64,000 bases of DNA from DASUBV01 sp036501025 (GCA_036501025.1 DASYBB010000243.1:5543-69542); one strand, 5' to 3'; shown: positions 50,280-59,128, counted from the stretch's first letter. The notes: generated by a model not told the origin, from the sequence alone. Program-made: numbers and translations.

Positions 50280-51194
50280 CTAGCCGTCGAGGCCCAGCGC
50301 CGGAGCCAGCCGCTCCAGCTCGCCGACCCCCGCCGCGGCATCGCTCGCCGCCGGCATGAGCAGCACGTGGTCCGCGCCGGCGGCCAGGTGCTCGGCCACC
50401 TTCGCGGCGATCGCCGCGCCGGAGCCGTGCGCCACGACCGCGTCCACCAGCCGCTCGCTCACCTCGGCGATCTCCCGCCCGGCATAGCCCGCCCGCGCCA
50501 GCGTGGCCCGGTACGTCCCCGGCATGGCCAGCCGCCCCGCGACCCGCTGCCGCGCGGCCGTCCGGGCCTGTTCCGGGTCGTCGTCCGCGACGTACGCCAT
50601 CCCCACCACCAGCAGCTTGTCCGGCCCCAGCAGCTGCCGGGCCTCCGCCGTGAACGCGGGCGGCGCCATGGCCGGCATCGCCCCGTCGGCCAGCTCGCCG
50701 CCCAGCGCGAGCATCCGCGGCCCGTTCGCGCCGATGACCCTGGCGTACGGCGCGTCGGGCGCCGGGAACGGGCCCGGCGCCGTCATCTGCTCCAGGTAGC
50801 CCCGCATCGTCGCCACCGGGCGGCCGAACTCCCGCCCGACGCTGGCCGCCTGCTGCGGGTAGCCGACGCCCAGCCCGAGCACGAACCGGCCGGGGAAGGC
50901 CTGGGCCAGCAGGGCCGCCGCGCCGTGCGCGGTCTGCGGCGGCCGCGCCCAGATGTTGGCGATGCTCGTGCCCAGCACCAGCCGCTCGGTGGCCGCGAGC
51001 AGCACCGCCAGCTGCACGAGGGCGTCCTTCCCGCCGACGGCCTCGTTCGTCCACGCCGCCCGGTACCCCGCGTCCTCCAGCCGGCGGGCCGCCTCGCGCT
51101 GCTGGCCGGCCGGCGGCGCGCTGGCGATTGAGAACGGCAGGAACACGCCGACCGGTCCCAGCGCGCGCCGGGCCGCCTCCACCACTGTCTCCAT
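50280..51194 (-). CDS. luciferase-like oxidoreductase
   Basis: The 304-residue LLM-class enzyme has GPVGVFLPFSIASAPPAGQQREAARRLEDAGYRAAWTNEAVG near the start (residues 13-54), VLGTSIANIWARPP, GRFVLGLGVGYPQQAASVGREFGRP and the late HLAAGADHVLLMPAA. It belongs to the F420-dependent TIGR03620-like group of actinobacteria. The ATG at 51194 gives the usual N-terminus. It is the third gene in a leftward run after two DHFR-like genes, which may share its redox pathway. Confidence 0.88.
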   Translation of the reverse strand: METVVEAARRALGPVGVFLPFSIASAPPAGQQREAARRLEDAGYRAAWTNEAVGGKDALVQLAVLLAATERLVLGTSIANIWARPPQTAHGAAALLAQAFPGRFVLGLGVGYPQQAASVGREFGRPVATMRGYLEQMTAPGPFPAPDAPYARVIGANGPRMLALGGELADGAMPAMAPPAFTAEARQLLGPDKLLVVGMAYVADDDPEQARTAARQRVAGRLAMPGTYRATLARAGYAGREIAEVSERLVDAVVAHGSGAAIAAKVAEHLAAGADHVLLMPAASDAAAGVGELERLAPALGLDG

Positions 51195-51216
51195 GGCAGC
51201 CAAGTCTGCCCGCCGG

Positions 51217-51777
51217 TCAGGCACCGCCCGCGGCGAGGGGGGCGTAGGCGAGATGCACGACGCCGTTGCTGTAGGCGTCGGACCCGGCCAGCGCGAACGT
51301 CGTCGCCGGGCCGCCATCGGTGAGCAGGCGCTGGCCGGCGCCGCGCGCCACCGGGTAGGTGAACAGGTGCAGCTCGTCGACCAGGCCGTCGGCCAGCAGC
51401 GCCCGGACCAGCGTGCCGCTGCCGCTGACGTAGATGTCGCCGTCGACGCTGGCCTTGAGGTTACGGATGGCGTCCGCGCCGTACGGCCCGAGGGCGGTGG
51501 AGTTGCTCCACTCGGTCGTCAGGGGCGAGCCGGACACGACGTACTTCGGCGACTCGTTGAAGAACGGCGCGCCCGGATCGTCGTCGGCCGTCCGGGTCGA
51601 CCACGCCGGGGCGAACAGCTCGAACGTCCGCCGCCCCAGCAGCAGCGCCCGGCACGTCCCGATGATCGCGCCGATCGCCTCGCCCATCCGGGGATCGAAC
51701 CCGAACTCGAACGTCCACGACGGGTCCTCGAAGACGCCGTCCACGGCGATGAACTCATGCACCTTGATTGCGCCCAT
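51217..51777 (-). CDS. dihydrofolate-reductase-like (RibD C-terminal family) protein
   Basis: The 186-residue DHFR-fold protein shows KVHEFIAVDGVFEDPSWTFEF, ALLLGRRTFELFAPAW, SPKYVVSGSPLTTEWSN, and YVSGSGTLVRALLADGLVDELHLFTYPVARGAGQRL in its C-terminal half. It starts 5 bases after the stop of another DHFR-like gene, so two paralogues stand in tandem. It is third of four in the window. Confidence 0.92.
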   Translation of the reverse strand: MGAIKVHEFIAVDGVFEDPSWTFEFGFDPRMGEAIGAIIGTCRALLLGRRTFELFAPAWSTRTADDDPGAPFFNESPKYVVSGSPLTTEWSNSTALGPYGADAIRNLKASVDGDIYVSGSGTLVRALLADGLVDELHLFTYPVARGAGQRLLTDGGPATTFALAGSDAYSNGVVHLAYAPLAAGGA

Positions 51778-51782
51778 GGCTG

Positions 51783-52370
51783 CTAGCTCTCCTTCTTCTG
51801 GTAAGTCGCGATGATCACGCCGGTGGCGGTCGTCACCGAGTCCGCCAGCGCGAACGCGGCCAGCGGCCCGGCCTCGGGGAACAGGCGGCGCCCCGACCCC
51901 AGCACCAGCGGGTGAATCTGCAGCACGAGCTCGTCGGCCAGGCCGCGCGCCATCAGCGACCGGACCAGCACCCCGCTGCCGAACACCACGAGCGTGTCCT
52001 CCTGCTGCTCCTTCAGCTCGGCCACCGCGTCCGCGGCGTCGCCCTTGAGGAGCACGGAATTGGCCCAGCCGAGCGGCTCGGCCAGCGTCGTCGAGGCCAC
52101 GTACTTGCGGACCCGGTTGAGCGAGTCAGTGAACGGGTTGGGCGCCTGCCGGGGCCAGAAGTCCGCGAACCGCTCGTACGTCGTCCGCCCGAGCAGCAGC
52201 GACCAGGACGCGCCCATGCGCGCGCCCAGCACGCCCGGCATGACCGGGTCGTTATCGGGCTGACCCCAGCCACCGTGCCCGAAGCCGTCGCGGGGATCCT
52301 CCTCGGCGTGCCCCGGCGCCTGCATCACGCCATCGAGGCTCAGGTGCTGGATCACAACGACTCTGCTCAT
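51783..52370 (-). CDS. dihydrofolate-reductase-like (RibD C-terminal family) protein
   Basis: The 195-residue protein starts at an ATG behind GGGAAGGGAG. It shows VVIQHLSLDGVMQAPGHAEEDP, SLLLGRTTYERFADFWP, LNRVRKYVASTTLAEPLGWAN, and VVFGSGVLVRSLMARGLADELVLQIHPLVLGSGRRLF. The sequence is closest to the YyaP-like group with the H-L-S-L-D-G start. It is the first gene of a three-gene leftward run. The four paralogues are clearly different, so the set is not a recent duplication. Confidence 0.93.
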   Translation of the reverse strand: MSRVVVIQHLSLDGVMQAPGHAEEDPRDGFGHGGWGQPDNDPVMPGVLGARMGASWSLLLGRTTYERFADFWPRQAPNPFTDSLNRVRKYVASTTLAEPLGWANSVLLKGDAADAVAELKEQQEDTLVVFGSGVLVRSLMARGLADELVLQIHPLVLGSGRRLFPEAGPLAAFALADSVTTATGVIIATYQKKES

Positions 52371-52548
52371 CGTCGTCTCCCTTCCCGTCGTATCCGCCGG
52401 CGTCACGGCGCCGCTCGCCCAATACACGAGCGACGCCCGCCCAGATCGACAGGACGCCCGCAGCGCTTGCCGGGCCGCCTCCCGGATCCCGGCAGATTTC
52501 CTGACGAAACGCTGGCCCGGGCGGGCGCGGGCTAGGAGAAGTGGCGGC

Positions 52549-53586
52549 TTACTGCGGGGCCATCCGGGGACAGTCGGCCGGGTCGGTGACCACCCGGATC
52601 GGCGAGCCCGCGAGGTAAGCCGCCACGTCCTCCGACATGCGCGGCCAGGCCGCGCGCCAGCCCTGCTCGGTGACGTACCCGGTGTGCGGGGTGAGGACGA
52701 CGTTGTCGAGTGACCGGAACGGGTGGTCGGCGGGGAGCGGCTCGCGGTCGAAGACGTCGAGCCCGGCTCCGGCCAGGTGGCCGGAGCGGAGCGCGGCGAT
52801 CAGGGCGGCCTCCTCGACGATCGGGCCGCGGGAGATGTTGACCAGGATGGCGCCCGGCTTCACCCGGGCAAACTCATCGGCGCCCAGCGTGTTGCGGGAG
52901 CGCTCGGAGAACACGAGGAAGACGCCGAGGACGTCGGCGTCGGCCAGCAGCGCGTCCTTGCTGGCCTTGGTGATGCCGAGCTCGGCGCAGCGTTCCTGGG
53001 TGAGGTTCGGGCTCCACGCGACGACGTCCATGCCGAGCGCCCGGGCGACCGGGATCATGGCGCCGCCCAGGCGGCCGGCGCCGAGCAGGCCGAGCGTCTG
53101 GCCGGCCAGCGGGACGGGGAACCCGGTCTGCCAGCCGCCCGCCCGGATGACCCGGTCCTCGATGCCGGTCCGCTTGGCGACCGCGAAGATCAGGGCCCAG
53201 GCCATCTCGGAGGGCGCTGGCAGGCCGCGCATCGTTTCGTAAGGGGAGGGGCTGGCGGGGGCCGCCGGGCCGGTGTCGGCGGTGCCGCTCAGCAGGATCC
53301 CGCGCTCGATCCGGGCCTGATGATCGATGACGCTGCTGGTCCGGCCGTTGCAGACGATCAGCTTCAGGTCCGGGAGGGCCTCGAGAACCGCACGCGGGAA
53401 GCGCGCCCGCTGCTGGGTGATGACGACGACCTCGTAGCCCGCCAGCTCGGCGGCCAGCCGCTCGGGCGGGATCGCCTCGCGGTAGACGGTGATCTCGGCG
53501 TCCTCGGGCAGCGCCTCCCAGTCGCCGTACTCGAGAGCCACGCCGATGTAGTCATCGAGGATCGCGATCTTCCGCACGCCCGCCAC
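52549..53586 (-). CDS. D-2-hydroxyacid dehydrogenase
   Basis: The 345-residue NAD-dependent dehydrogenase has RKIAILDDYIGVALEYGDW at the start, the cofactor motif TLGLLGAGRLGGAMIPVA, catalytic Arg in LVNISRGPIVEEAALI, Glu in GLDVFDREPLPADHPF and His in VVLTPHTGYVTEQGW. An unusual Pro/Ser insertion (AAPASPSPYE) precedes the region before the Rossmann domain. The GTG at 53586 has GGAGCGAAGG upstream. The substrate, a 2-oxoacid or phosphoglycerate-like compound, is unknown. Confidence 0.93.
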   Translation of the reverse strand: MAGVRKIAILDDYIGVALEYGDWEALPEDAEITVYREAIPPERLAAELAGYEVVVITQQRARFPRAVLEALPDLKLIVCNGRTSSVIDHQARIERGILLSGTADTGPAAPASPSPYETMRGLPAPSEMAWALIFAVAKRTGIEDRVIRAGGWQTGFPVPLAGQTLGLLGAGRLGGAMIPVARALGMDVVAWSPNLTQERCAELGITKASKDALLADADVLGVFLVFSERSRNTLGADEFARVKPGAILVNISRGPIVEEAALIAALRSGHLAGAGLDVFDREPLPADHPFRSLDNVVLTPHTGYVTEQGWRAAWPRMSEDVAAYLAGSPIRVVTDPADCPRMAPQ

Positions 53587-53688
53587 CTTCGCTCCGCCTT
53601 GGACAGCGCCTCAGTATCCCATCGTGCTCGGCGCGGCCGCGGGCCGGCGAATCCCCGGGGCGGCCAGCCTCAGCTCCATGCCACGCAT

Positions 53689-54084
53689 CTACACCAAGAC
53701 TCGCGGCACCGTCGGGTCGATGCGGGCGATGTCGCCCGGGTCGCTCGTGACGATGGCGTGATGGCGCTGCCGGGCGCACAGCACGACGTGCACCTCCACG
53801 ACGTCATCGTGTCCGGCGGCCGCGCACATCAGCCCGACGGCCCGGGCCGCGCTCAGCGTCATGACCGCGATGTCGATGTCGGGAGAGTTGAGCAGCCGGG
53901 CCAGACGCGCCTGGCGAGGGCCGCGCCAGGCCTGCGCCGCGGCCTCGGCGGGAACGCAGATCGTGCCGCCGCGCCGGCGGGCTGCCTCCAGGCGCGCCTG
54001 CATGGCCAGGGCCTTAGCGGGATGGTCGAGCGCGAGGAGCGCTCCGGTGTCGAGCGTCAGCCCGGTCGTCACGACCGGGCTCAT
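53689..54084 (-). CDS. vapC: VapC-type PIN-domain toxin
   Basis: The 131-residue PIN ribonuclease carries the N-terminal acidic residue D12 in LTLDTGALLALD, a Glu in VPAEAAAQAWR, and C-terminal DDVVEVHVVLCARQRHHAIVTSDPGDIARI with the remaining acidic residues. Its start overlaps the antitoxin stop by 4 bases. VapC toxins cut tRNA or rRNA when free of the antitoxin. The type is unusual in lacking the common DxxxLLA start pattern but is otherwise normal. Confidence 0.85.
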   Translation of the reverse strand: MSPVVTTGLTLDTGALLALDHPAKALAMQARLEAARRRGGTICVPAEAAAQAWRGPRQARLARLLNSPDIDIAVMTLSAARAVGLMCAAAGHDDVVEVHVVLCARQRHHAIVTSDPGDIARIDPTVPRVLV

Positions 54085-54338
54085 CCGGCCTTCCTGCGAC
54101 CCGGCCGCGCCTGGCCGGTCAGCCCGGCCTGGTCCAGCTCGCCCTCGGCCTGCTGCCGGACCTCATCGGGGACCGGCGTTTCCGCCTGCCAGTCGGCCAG
54201 GATGTCGTCAAGCCGCTCGCGTTCCTGGTAGTCCTCCACCGCCCTGGCCACATAGGCGCTGACCTGACGCTCCCCGCCCGCGGCGCGCCTGATGTTCTCG
54301 ACGAGCTCGTCGGGAAGGCTCACCGTGATGCGTTTCAT
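54081..54338 (-). CDS. vapB: ribbon-helix-helix (CopG-type) antitoxin
   Basis: The 85-residue protein begins with the RHH fold (MKRITVSLPDELVENIRRAA, then VSAYVARAVEDYQERERLDD) and ends in a charged flexible tail that would wrap the toxin. It overlaps the PIN toxin gene by 4 bases. The start ATG sits in an AT-rich stretch (TATGATAATCGTATGAAACG) that may be its own operator. Confidence 0.87.
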   Translation of the reverse strand: MKRITVSLPDELVENIRRAAGGERQVSAYVARAVEDYQERERLDDILADWQAETPVPDEVRQQAEGELDQAGLTGQARPGRRKAG

Positions 54339-54386
54339 ACGATTATCATACTCTGCCGGCGGCCGTCAGCAGCTGTTCAGCGCCTC

Positions 54387-54788
54387 CTAGGGCACCGTGA
54401 TCGTGACGGCCCGGCTGTGGGTCGGGGCCAGGCCGGAGGCGCCGCGGAACACGAGCTCCCACTTCCAGGTGCCCGCGGCCCGGATCTTGAACGAGACCGC
54501 GCCGGACGCGCTCGTCAGGTGCGGGTAGGTCATCGGGCCCATCGGGCGGTCGGCGCGGGCGACCTCCAGGACGACCGCCTGGTGGGCGACGGCCGACCTG
54601 CCCGCGTGCAGCACGCCCCGGATGTAGACCGGCTGCATGCCGGGGTCGCGGGCGGGCGCGCTGATGGACAGGGTCGTCCGGCTCTGCGCCGAGGCGGGTG
54701 CCGCGACGGCCAGGCCGGCCGCCGTGAACACGGCGGTCGCACCCATCGCGGTGACTGCGGCAGCGCGATGCGAAAGCGGCGAGCGCAT
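54387..54788 (-). CDS. small secreted protein with Ig-like pattern
   Basis: The 133-residue protein has a signal peptide (RAAAVTAMGATAVFTAAGLAVAAPASA, cleavage after ASA near residue 34). The mature 99 residues form alternating beta-strand-like segments (TTLSISAPARDPG, VYIRGVLHAGRSAVAHQAVVLEV, VSFKIRAAGTWKWELVF) resembling a single Ig-like or FN3-like domain. No Cys residues remain in the mature form. The function is unknown. The gene stands alone downstream of the region read on the other strand. Confidence 0.75.
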   Translation of the reverse strand: MRSPLSHRAAAVTAMGATAVFTAAGLAVAAPASAQSRTTLSISAPARDPGMQPVYIRGVLHAGRSAVAHQAVVLEVARADRPMGPMTYPHLTSASGAVSFKIRAAGTWKWELVFRGASGLAPTHSRAVTITVP

Positions 54789-54947
54789 TTCGTGCTCCTC
54801 TCGGTCAGGCCCCTGATCCTGAGGTGCGCCGCGCCGCCGTCGGCCGCGCGGTCACGGTAGCTGCTACCCGCCCGGCGCGTTTTACTCATGGGTTCAGTGG
54901 GTGCCGAGCCCGAGCCGCTCAGTCATGCGAGCGGCTAGCTTAGGCCG

Positions 54948-55478
54948 GTGATCATATGGATTAACGGGGCGTTCGGGGCGGGCAAGACGACGCTGGCGGA
55001 GGAGCTGCACCGGCGGCTTCCGGACGCGGTCCTCTATAACCCCGAGGACGTCGGTCTCATGCTGTGGAAGTGGATGCCGCCGAACGGTGACTTCCAGCAC
55101 TTGCCGAGCTGGCGGGAACTGGTCGTTGCGACCGCGCTGTCACTGCGCAGGCACCACGCGGGCACGCTCATCGTTCCGATGTCACTGATCCGCGACGGCT
55201 ACCGGGCCGAGATCCTCGGCGGCCTGGCCGACGGGGGCGAGGAGGTCCTGCACGTCTTCCTTGAGGTGGACGCCTCGGTGCTCCGCGAGCGGCTCAATGC
55301 CCGCGTGACTGCGCCCGGCACGGACTGGAACCAGGCAGCCGTCGAGCTCAGCATGACCGGCGTGGATGAGATGGTGGCCGCTGCCGCCCGCCAGCCGGCC
55401 GGGACGCTCATGCTGCGCTCGGACAGGCTCACCCCGGCGGCGCTGGCGGACGCGGTGCTGGCCAGGTCACAGGGCTGA
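54948..55478 (+). CDS. TmrB-like P-loop protein
   Basis: The 176-residue nucleotide-binding protein starts MIIWINGAFGAGKTTLAEEL, with Walker A GAFGAGKT. It has LYNPEDVGLML, FQHLPSWRELVVATAL and LIVPMSLIRDGYRAEI, a pattern I recall from TmrB, the tunicamycin-resistance ATP-binding protein of Bacillus subtilis. The GTG start lies 6 bases after TAGCTT, a possible -10 box, so a leaderless transcript is likely. A role in resistance to nucleoside antibiotics is an inference; a small-molecule kinase is also possible. Confidence 0.8.
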   Translation: MIIWINGAFGAGKTTLAEELHRRLPDAVLYNPEDVGLMLWKWMPPNGDFQHLPSWRELVVATALSLRRHHAGTLIVPMSLIRDGYRAEILGGLADGGEEVLHVFLEVDASVLRERLNARVTAPGTDWNQAAVELSMTGVDEMVAAAARQPAGTLMLRSDRLTPAALADAVLARSQG

Positions 55479-55584
55479 GGCTCCGCGGATTAGGCTGGAA
55501 GCGCACGTCGGGGGAAGAAGCGTCATGACGGATAACACCGAGCCCGCGATCCTCGCGGGGGCTGCTACTGGGGAATGGTCCCAT

Positions 55585-55812
55585 GCCGATGTCCTCGACG
55601 GCGATGATGCGCAGTCGCCGCCACAGGTGCTGTGCCACATCGGGCGAGGTCGCGTACATCTCGTAGGCGGCGAGGACGGCGTTGTCGACGTGACTCCTGC
55701 GGATCTCCTTCTGCAGCACGGAGACGAGATCGTCGACCGGGATGCCGTGGGGCGAGACGATCTGCGAGTAAGGATCCTCGCTGACGTGGCCGGGGCCATA
55801 ACGGCGTGGCAT
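55585..55812 (-). pseudogene. MgsA/RarA-type AAA+ ATPase C-terminal-domain fragment
   Basis: From an ATG at 55812 the frame reads MPRRYGPGHVSEDPYSQIV, IPVDDLVSVLQKEIRRSHVD, NAVLAAYEMYATSPDVAQHL and WRRLRIIAVEDIGMG, strongly protein-like and similar to the conserved C-terminal domain of MgsA/RarA proteins. Right after GMG the similarity ends. On the other strand a good ribosome site (GGGGGAAGAAG) and an ATG at 55525 begin MTDNTEPAILAGAATG, which likewise stops making sense at the same point. Two truncated genes thus appear to be joined near 55585. Confidence 0.55.
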
Positions 55813-55863
55813 GGCTAGGGTCTGTGGTGGTGCTCGGCTCATGATCACGCAGGAAGGGCGTCC

Positions 55864-56373
55864 TTGTCTGACAAGCCGGAACAGCAACTGCCGCCGCCGC
55901 TCAGAGGCATCCCCGTCACTCAGATCGCGATGGTCGTCCCGGATCTGGAAGCCAGCGTCGCGACCTGGAGCGCCACCCTCGGTCACGAGGGGTGGCCGAT
56001 ATATGCCTTCGGCCCCGAGAACGTTCCGTTTCTCAGATACCGGGGTGATCCAGCGACTTTCACTATGCGCGTGGCCCTCTCGTCCGGGTCTCCGCAGATC
56101 GAGCTCATTGAGCCGGGGGATGGGCCCTCCATTTACCATGACTTTATAGATGCTCACGGGTATGGCGTCCATCACCTGGGATTTCATGTCGCCGACTCGG
56201 GCACCGTGATCCGTAATATGAGGTCCGCCGGCTACGCGCCCGTCCAGGAGGGAGCCGGCTACGCGCCAGATGGCGGCGGCAGCTTCTTCTACTTTGACCT
56301 CACGGCCACGCTGGGCCTGTACCTCGAGGTGATCACAGTGCCAGAGGGCCGCCGCCCCGGCGAGTCCCCGTGA
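55864..56373 (+). CDS. VOC-family protein (glyoxalase/epimerase-like)
   Basis: The 169-residue protein starts at a TTG behind GGAAGGG. It shows GIPVTQIAMVVPDLEASVATWSATLG, MRVALSSGSPQIELIEPGDGPS and GYGVHHLGFHVADSGTVI, the Glyoxalase_4 pattern seen in methylmalonyl-CoA epimerase relatives, then FFYFDLTATLGLYLEVI with the metal-binding Glu. The substrate is unknown. AT-richer than its neighbours (for example ATTTACCATGACTTTATAG), it may be more recently acquired. Confidence 0.87.
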   Translation: MSDKPEQQLPPPLRGIPVTQIAMVVPDLEASVATWSATLGHEGWPIYAFGPENVPFLRYRGDPATFTMRVALSSGSPQIELIEPGDGPSIYHDFIDAHGYGVHHLGFHVADSGTVIRNMRSAGYAPVQEGAGYAPDGGGSFFYFDLTATLGLYLEVITVPEGRRPGESP

Positions 56374-56513
56374 CGCAGCCGCCGACGGTGACATGCTGGT
56401 AGCCCGTCAGGAGCAGGCCTGAATCCGGGCCAGGCCGGCGCGGCCGCGTCCCGTTTCGTCCGCCGTCACGGAGTGGTCCTCGCGGTACCGGCGGGGCGGG
56501 CAAGGCTGGGGTG

Positions 56514-58076
56514 ATGACTCTGGGGGGACGGTCCAGGCAGCGCCTGACGCTGGCCGTGGCCTGCACCGCTCAGGTCATGATGGTGCTTGATGTCCTGATA
56601 GTGAGCGTCGCCCTGCCGGCCATGCAGCGCGAGATTCACCTGTCGCCCGCGGGCCTGGAGTGGGTGGTGAGCGCGTACGCCCTGGCGCTGGCCGCCCTGA
56701 TCCCGCTGGGCGGCGCGCTCGGCGACCATTTCGGGCGCAAGCGCACCTTCGTGGCGGGGGTCATCGTCTTCACGCTCGCGTCGGCGGGCTGTGCTCTCTC
56801 GACCTCGGGCGGGACTCTGATCGGCTTTCGGGTGGTGCAGGGAACTGGCGGCGCCGTCATGTCATCGCTGACCCTGTCGCTGCTCTCCGAGGCGTATCCC
56901 CCGGAGGACAGGGCGCGTCCGATCGGGATCTGGGCTGCCGTGAGCGGCCTGGCCGTGGCAGCCGGCAGCGTCGTCGGCGGGCTGCTGCTCAGCGTGTTCC
57001 CCTGGTCATCGATCTTCTGGGTCAACGTCCCGATCGGAGTGCTGGTCGTGGCCATCTCCCTGGCCGCGGTCGCGGAGTCCCGCGAGCCGGTGCCTCGTCC
57101 CTTCGACAGCGCCGGCGTCGTGCTGAGCGCTTCCGGGCTTCTCCTCCTGACCTTTGGCTTCGTTGACTCCGCCGACGCCACGTGGGGCTCGCCCATCGTG
57201 ATCGGCAGCGTCGCGGCCGGCGCCGTGATCCTGGCCGCCTTCTTCGTGCGGGAGAGCAAGGTCGCGTATCCGATGGTCCCCCCGGCACTGCTGCGAACCC
57301 GGGGGTTCGGCCGGGCTTCTGCGGTATACCTGCTGGCCTACCTTGCGTTCTCGGGATTCATTTACTACGTCACGCTGTTCTTCCAGAACGTTGAAGGATG
57401 GTCGGCGCTTCGCACCGGCCTGTCCTGGCTCTTCTTCTGCGTTCCGTATTTCTTCGTCGCCCAGCTCGGGAAGCGGATCGGGCGCCGGCTGTCCGCGGCG
57501 TCGGCTGTGGGACTGGGCTGCCTCATCGCCGCCGCGGGCATGTTCGGCATGAGCCAGGTGACGACCTCGACGCCGTTCGCGTGGCCCGCGGCCTGCTACA
57601 TCCTGGTCGGGGTGGGCTTCGCGCTGATGGTCCCGGCGGGATCGACAGCGGCCATGGCCGAGGTTCCCGAGGGATCTTCCGGGATCGGCTCGGGCGTGTT
57701 CAATGCCTGCCGGCAGATCGGGACCGCGATGGGACTGGCCATCCTGGGTTCGATTGGCGCCAGCGTGATCCTGGCCGACTGGCACCGGCAGTCCGGGGCC
57801 TTCCCGCCCGGCGAGCGGCACAGCGCGGCGCAGGCCGGCGCTGACGTCGCAGGCGGCCAGATTCACGTGGTCACGGCCGCCGTGGGCCGGCTGGCCCGCG
57901 GACCGGCCGAGATCGCATTCCTCCGGGGCTTTGAGGTCGCCCTGCTGGCGGCGGGCGCGATCATGGCCGCGGCCGGCCTCGTGGGTTTCCTGGGCCTGCG
58001 GCACCTCAGCGCACCTGCGACACCGGCGCCCGCGGGCAGCCAGTCCGATGAGCCTCGCGTGCGGAATGCCGGGTAG
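56514..58076 (+). CDS. EmrB/QacA-type MFS drug exporter (DHA2 family)
   Basis: The 520-residue transporter has about fourteen helices. Signature segments: VMMVLDVLIVSVALPAMQREI (motif D1-like), GGALGDHFGRKRTFVAGVIVF between helices 2 and 3, GFRVVQGTGGAVMSSLTLSLLSEAY, and SGLAVAAGSVVGGLLL (motif C region of antiporters). It probably exports small toxic compounds with protons. A GTG one codon upstream is an alternative start. No regulator is adjacent. Confidence 0.93.
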   Translation: MTLGGRSRQRLTLAVACTAQVMMVLDVLIVSVALPAMQREIHLSPAGLEWVVSAYALALAALIPLGGALGDHFGRKRTFVAGVIVFTLASAGCALSTSGGTLIGFRVVQGTGGAVMSSLTLSLLSEAYPPEDRARPIGIWAAVSGLAVAAGSVVGGLLLSVFPWSSIFWVNVPIGVLVVAISLAAVAESREPVPRPFDSAGVVLSASGLLLLTFGFVDSADATWGSPIVIGSVAAGAVILAAFFVRESKVAYPMVPPALLRTRGFGRASAVYLLAYLAFSGFIYYVTLFFQNVEGWSALRTGLSWLFFCVPYFFVAQLGKRIGRRLSAASAVGLGCLIAAAGMFGMSQVTTSTPFAWPAACYILVGVGFALMVPAGSTAAMAEVPEGSSGIGSGVFNACRQIGTAMGLAILGSIGASVILADWHRQSGAFPPGERHSAAQAGADVAGGQIHVVTAAVGRLARGPAEIAFLRGFEVALLAAGAIMAAAGLVGFLGLRHLSAPATPAPAGSQSDEPRVRNAG

Positions 58077-58195
58077 CTGGCGAGGCGAGGGATTCCTGCT
58101 GCGATGAATTCAGGCGAGCTCGCGCGTCTGTCCTGATGACCTTCGCCGGGACGTCCTACCCTGCTGCCCGGCACGAGACACCACGGGAGTACGCA

Positions 58196-58978
58196 ATGCC
58201 GACCACGTCCGAGGATCAGGCCACTGCGCGGCACGGCCGCCCGCCCATCGCCGACCTGGCCACCTGGCAGGCCGCCCGGGATGAGCTCCTGGTCCGCGAG
58301 AAGGCCCACACCCACGAGGGCGACGCCATCGCCGCGGCCCGCCGCCGGCTGCCGATGGTGGAGTTCGACCCGACGGTCGAGGTCACCGGGCCCGACGGCC
58401 CGGTCCCGTTCCTGGACCTGTTCCAGGGCCGCGATGAGCTCGTGGTCTACAAGCACATGTGGTGGGACGGCGCGCCGCACCAGGGACAGTGCGAGGGCTG
58501 CACCACCACGGCCTGGATCCTGAAGGACGCTGTCTACCTCAACGCCCGCGGCGTCTCGTTCGCCATCCTCACCCCGGGTCCCTGGGCGGAGGTGGCCCCG
58601 TTCGTCGAGTTCATGGGCTACACCCAGCCCTGGTACTCGGTGCGCGACCTGGCCGAGCCGGTCGGCGGCGAGATGGGGTGCGTCACCTGCTTCCTGCGCG
58701 ACGGAGACCGCGCGTTCCTCACCTACTCGACGACGGGCCGCGGCAACGAGGTGGTCATGGGGGCCTTCGGCCTGCTCGACATGACGCCGTACGGCCGCCG
58801 CGAGGCCTGGGAGGACAGCCCCCAGGGCTGGCCCGAGGGGCAGGGCCCGTGCTGGTACTGGCGCTCGGACGCGGACGGGAACGCGGCCTGGGGCCCGACC
58901 AGCCGTCCCGTGCCGCAGTGGACCCGCCCCGGCGCGGGTCCCGTAGCCACCCTCGGCCGGCCCGGCGATAACCACTGA
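58196..58978 (+). CDS. DUF899 thioredoxin-like protein
   Basis: The 260-residue protein matches the DUF899 family: ATWQAARDELLVREKAHTHEGDAIAAARRRLPMVE near residues 22-56, DLFQGRDELVVYKHMWW, QCEGCTTTAWIL with a C-x-x-C pair, and MGAFGLLDMTPYGRRE near the end. Members look like inactive or atypical thioredoxin-fold proteins. The ATG at 58196 follows GGGAG; an earlier in-frame ATG at 58136 adds unconserved residues. The function is unknown. Confidence 0.9.
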   Translation: MPTTSEDQATARHGRPPIADLATWQAARDELLVREKAHTHEGDAIAAARRRLPMVEFDPTVEVTGPDGPVPFLDLFQGRDELVVYKHMWWDGAPHQGQCEGCTTTAWILKDAVYLNARGVSFAILTPGPWAEVAPFVEFMGYTQPWYSVRDLAEPVGGEMGCVTCFLRDGDRAFLTYSTTGRGNEVVMGAFGLLDMTPYGRREAWEDSPQGWPEGQGPCWYWRSDADGNAAWGPTSRPVPQWTRPGAGPVATLGRPGDNH

Positions 58979-59128
58979 CACTCCTTCCGGCCGGCAACTG
59001 GCGGGCACCCTGCTGCTGATCCGCCCTCGGCCTGCGTGTTCTGGGCGAGGGCGCGTGCCACCGCAAGGACGTCCAGGTAGGCCGCGGTGACCGCCATCGG
59101 CGCCGTCCCCGGCGACCGCCTCACCGCC

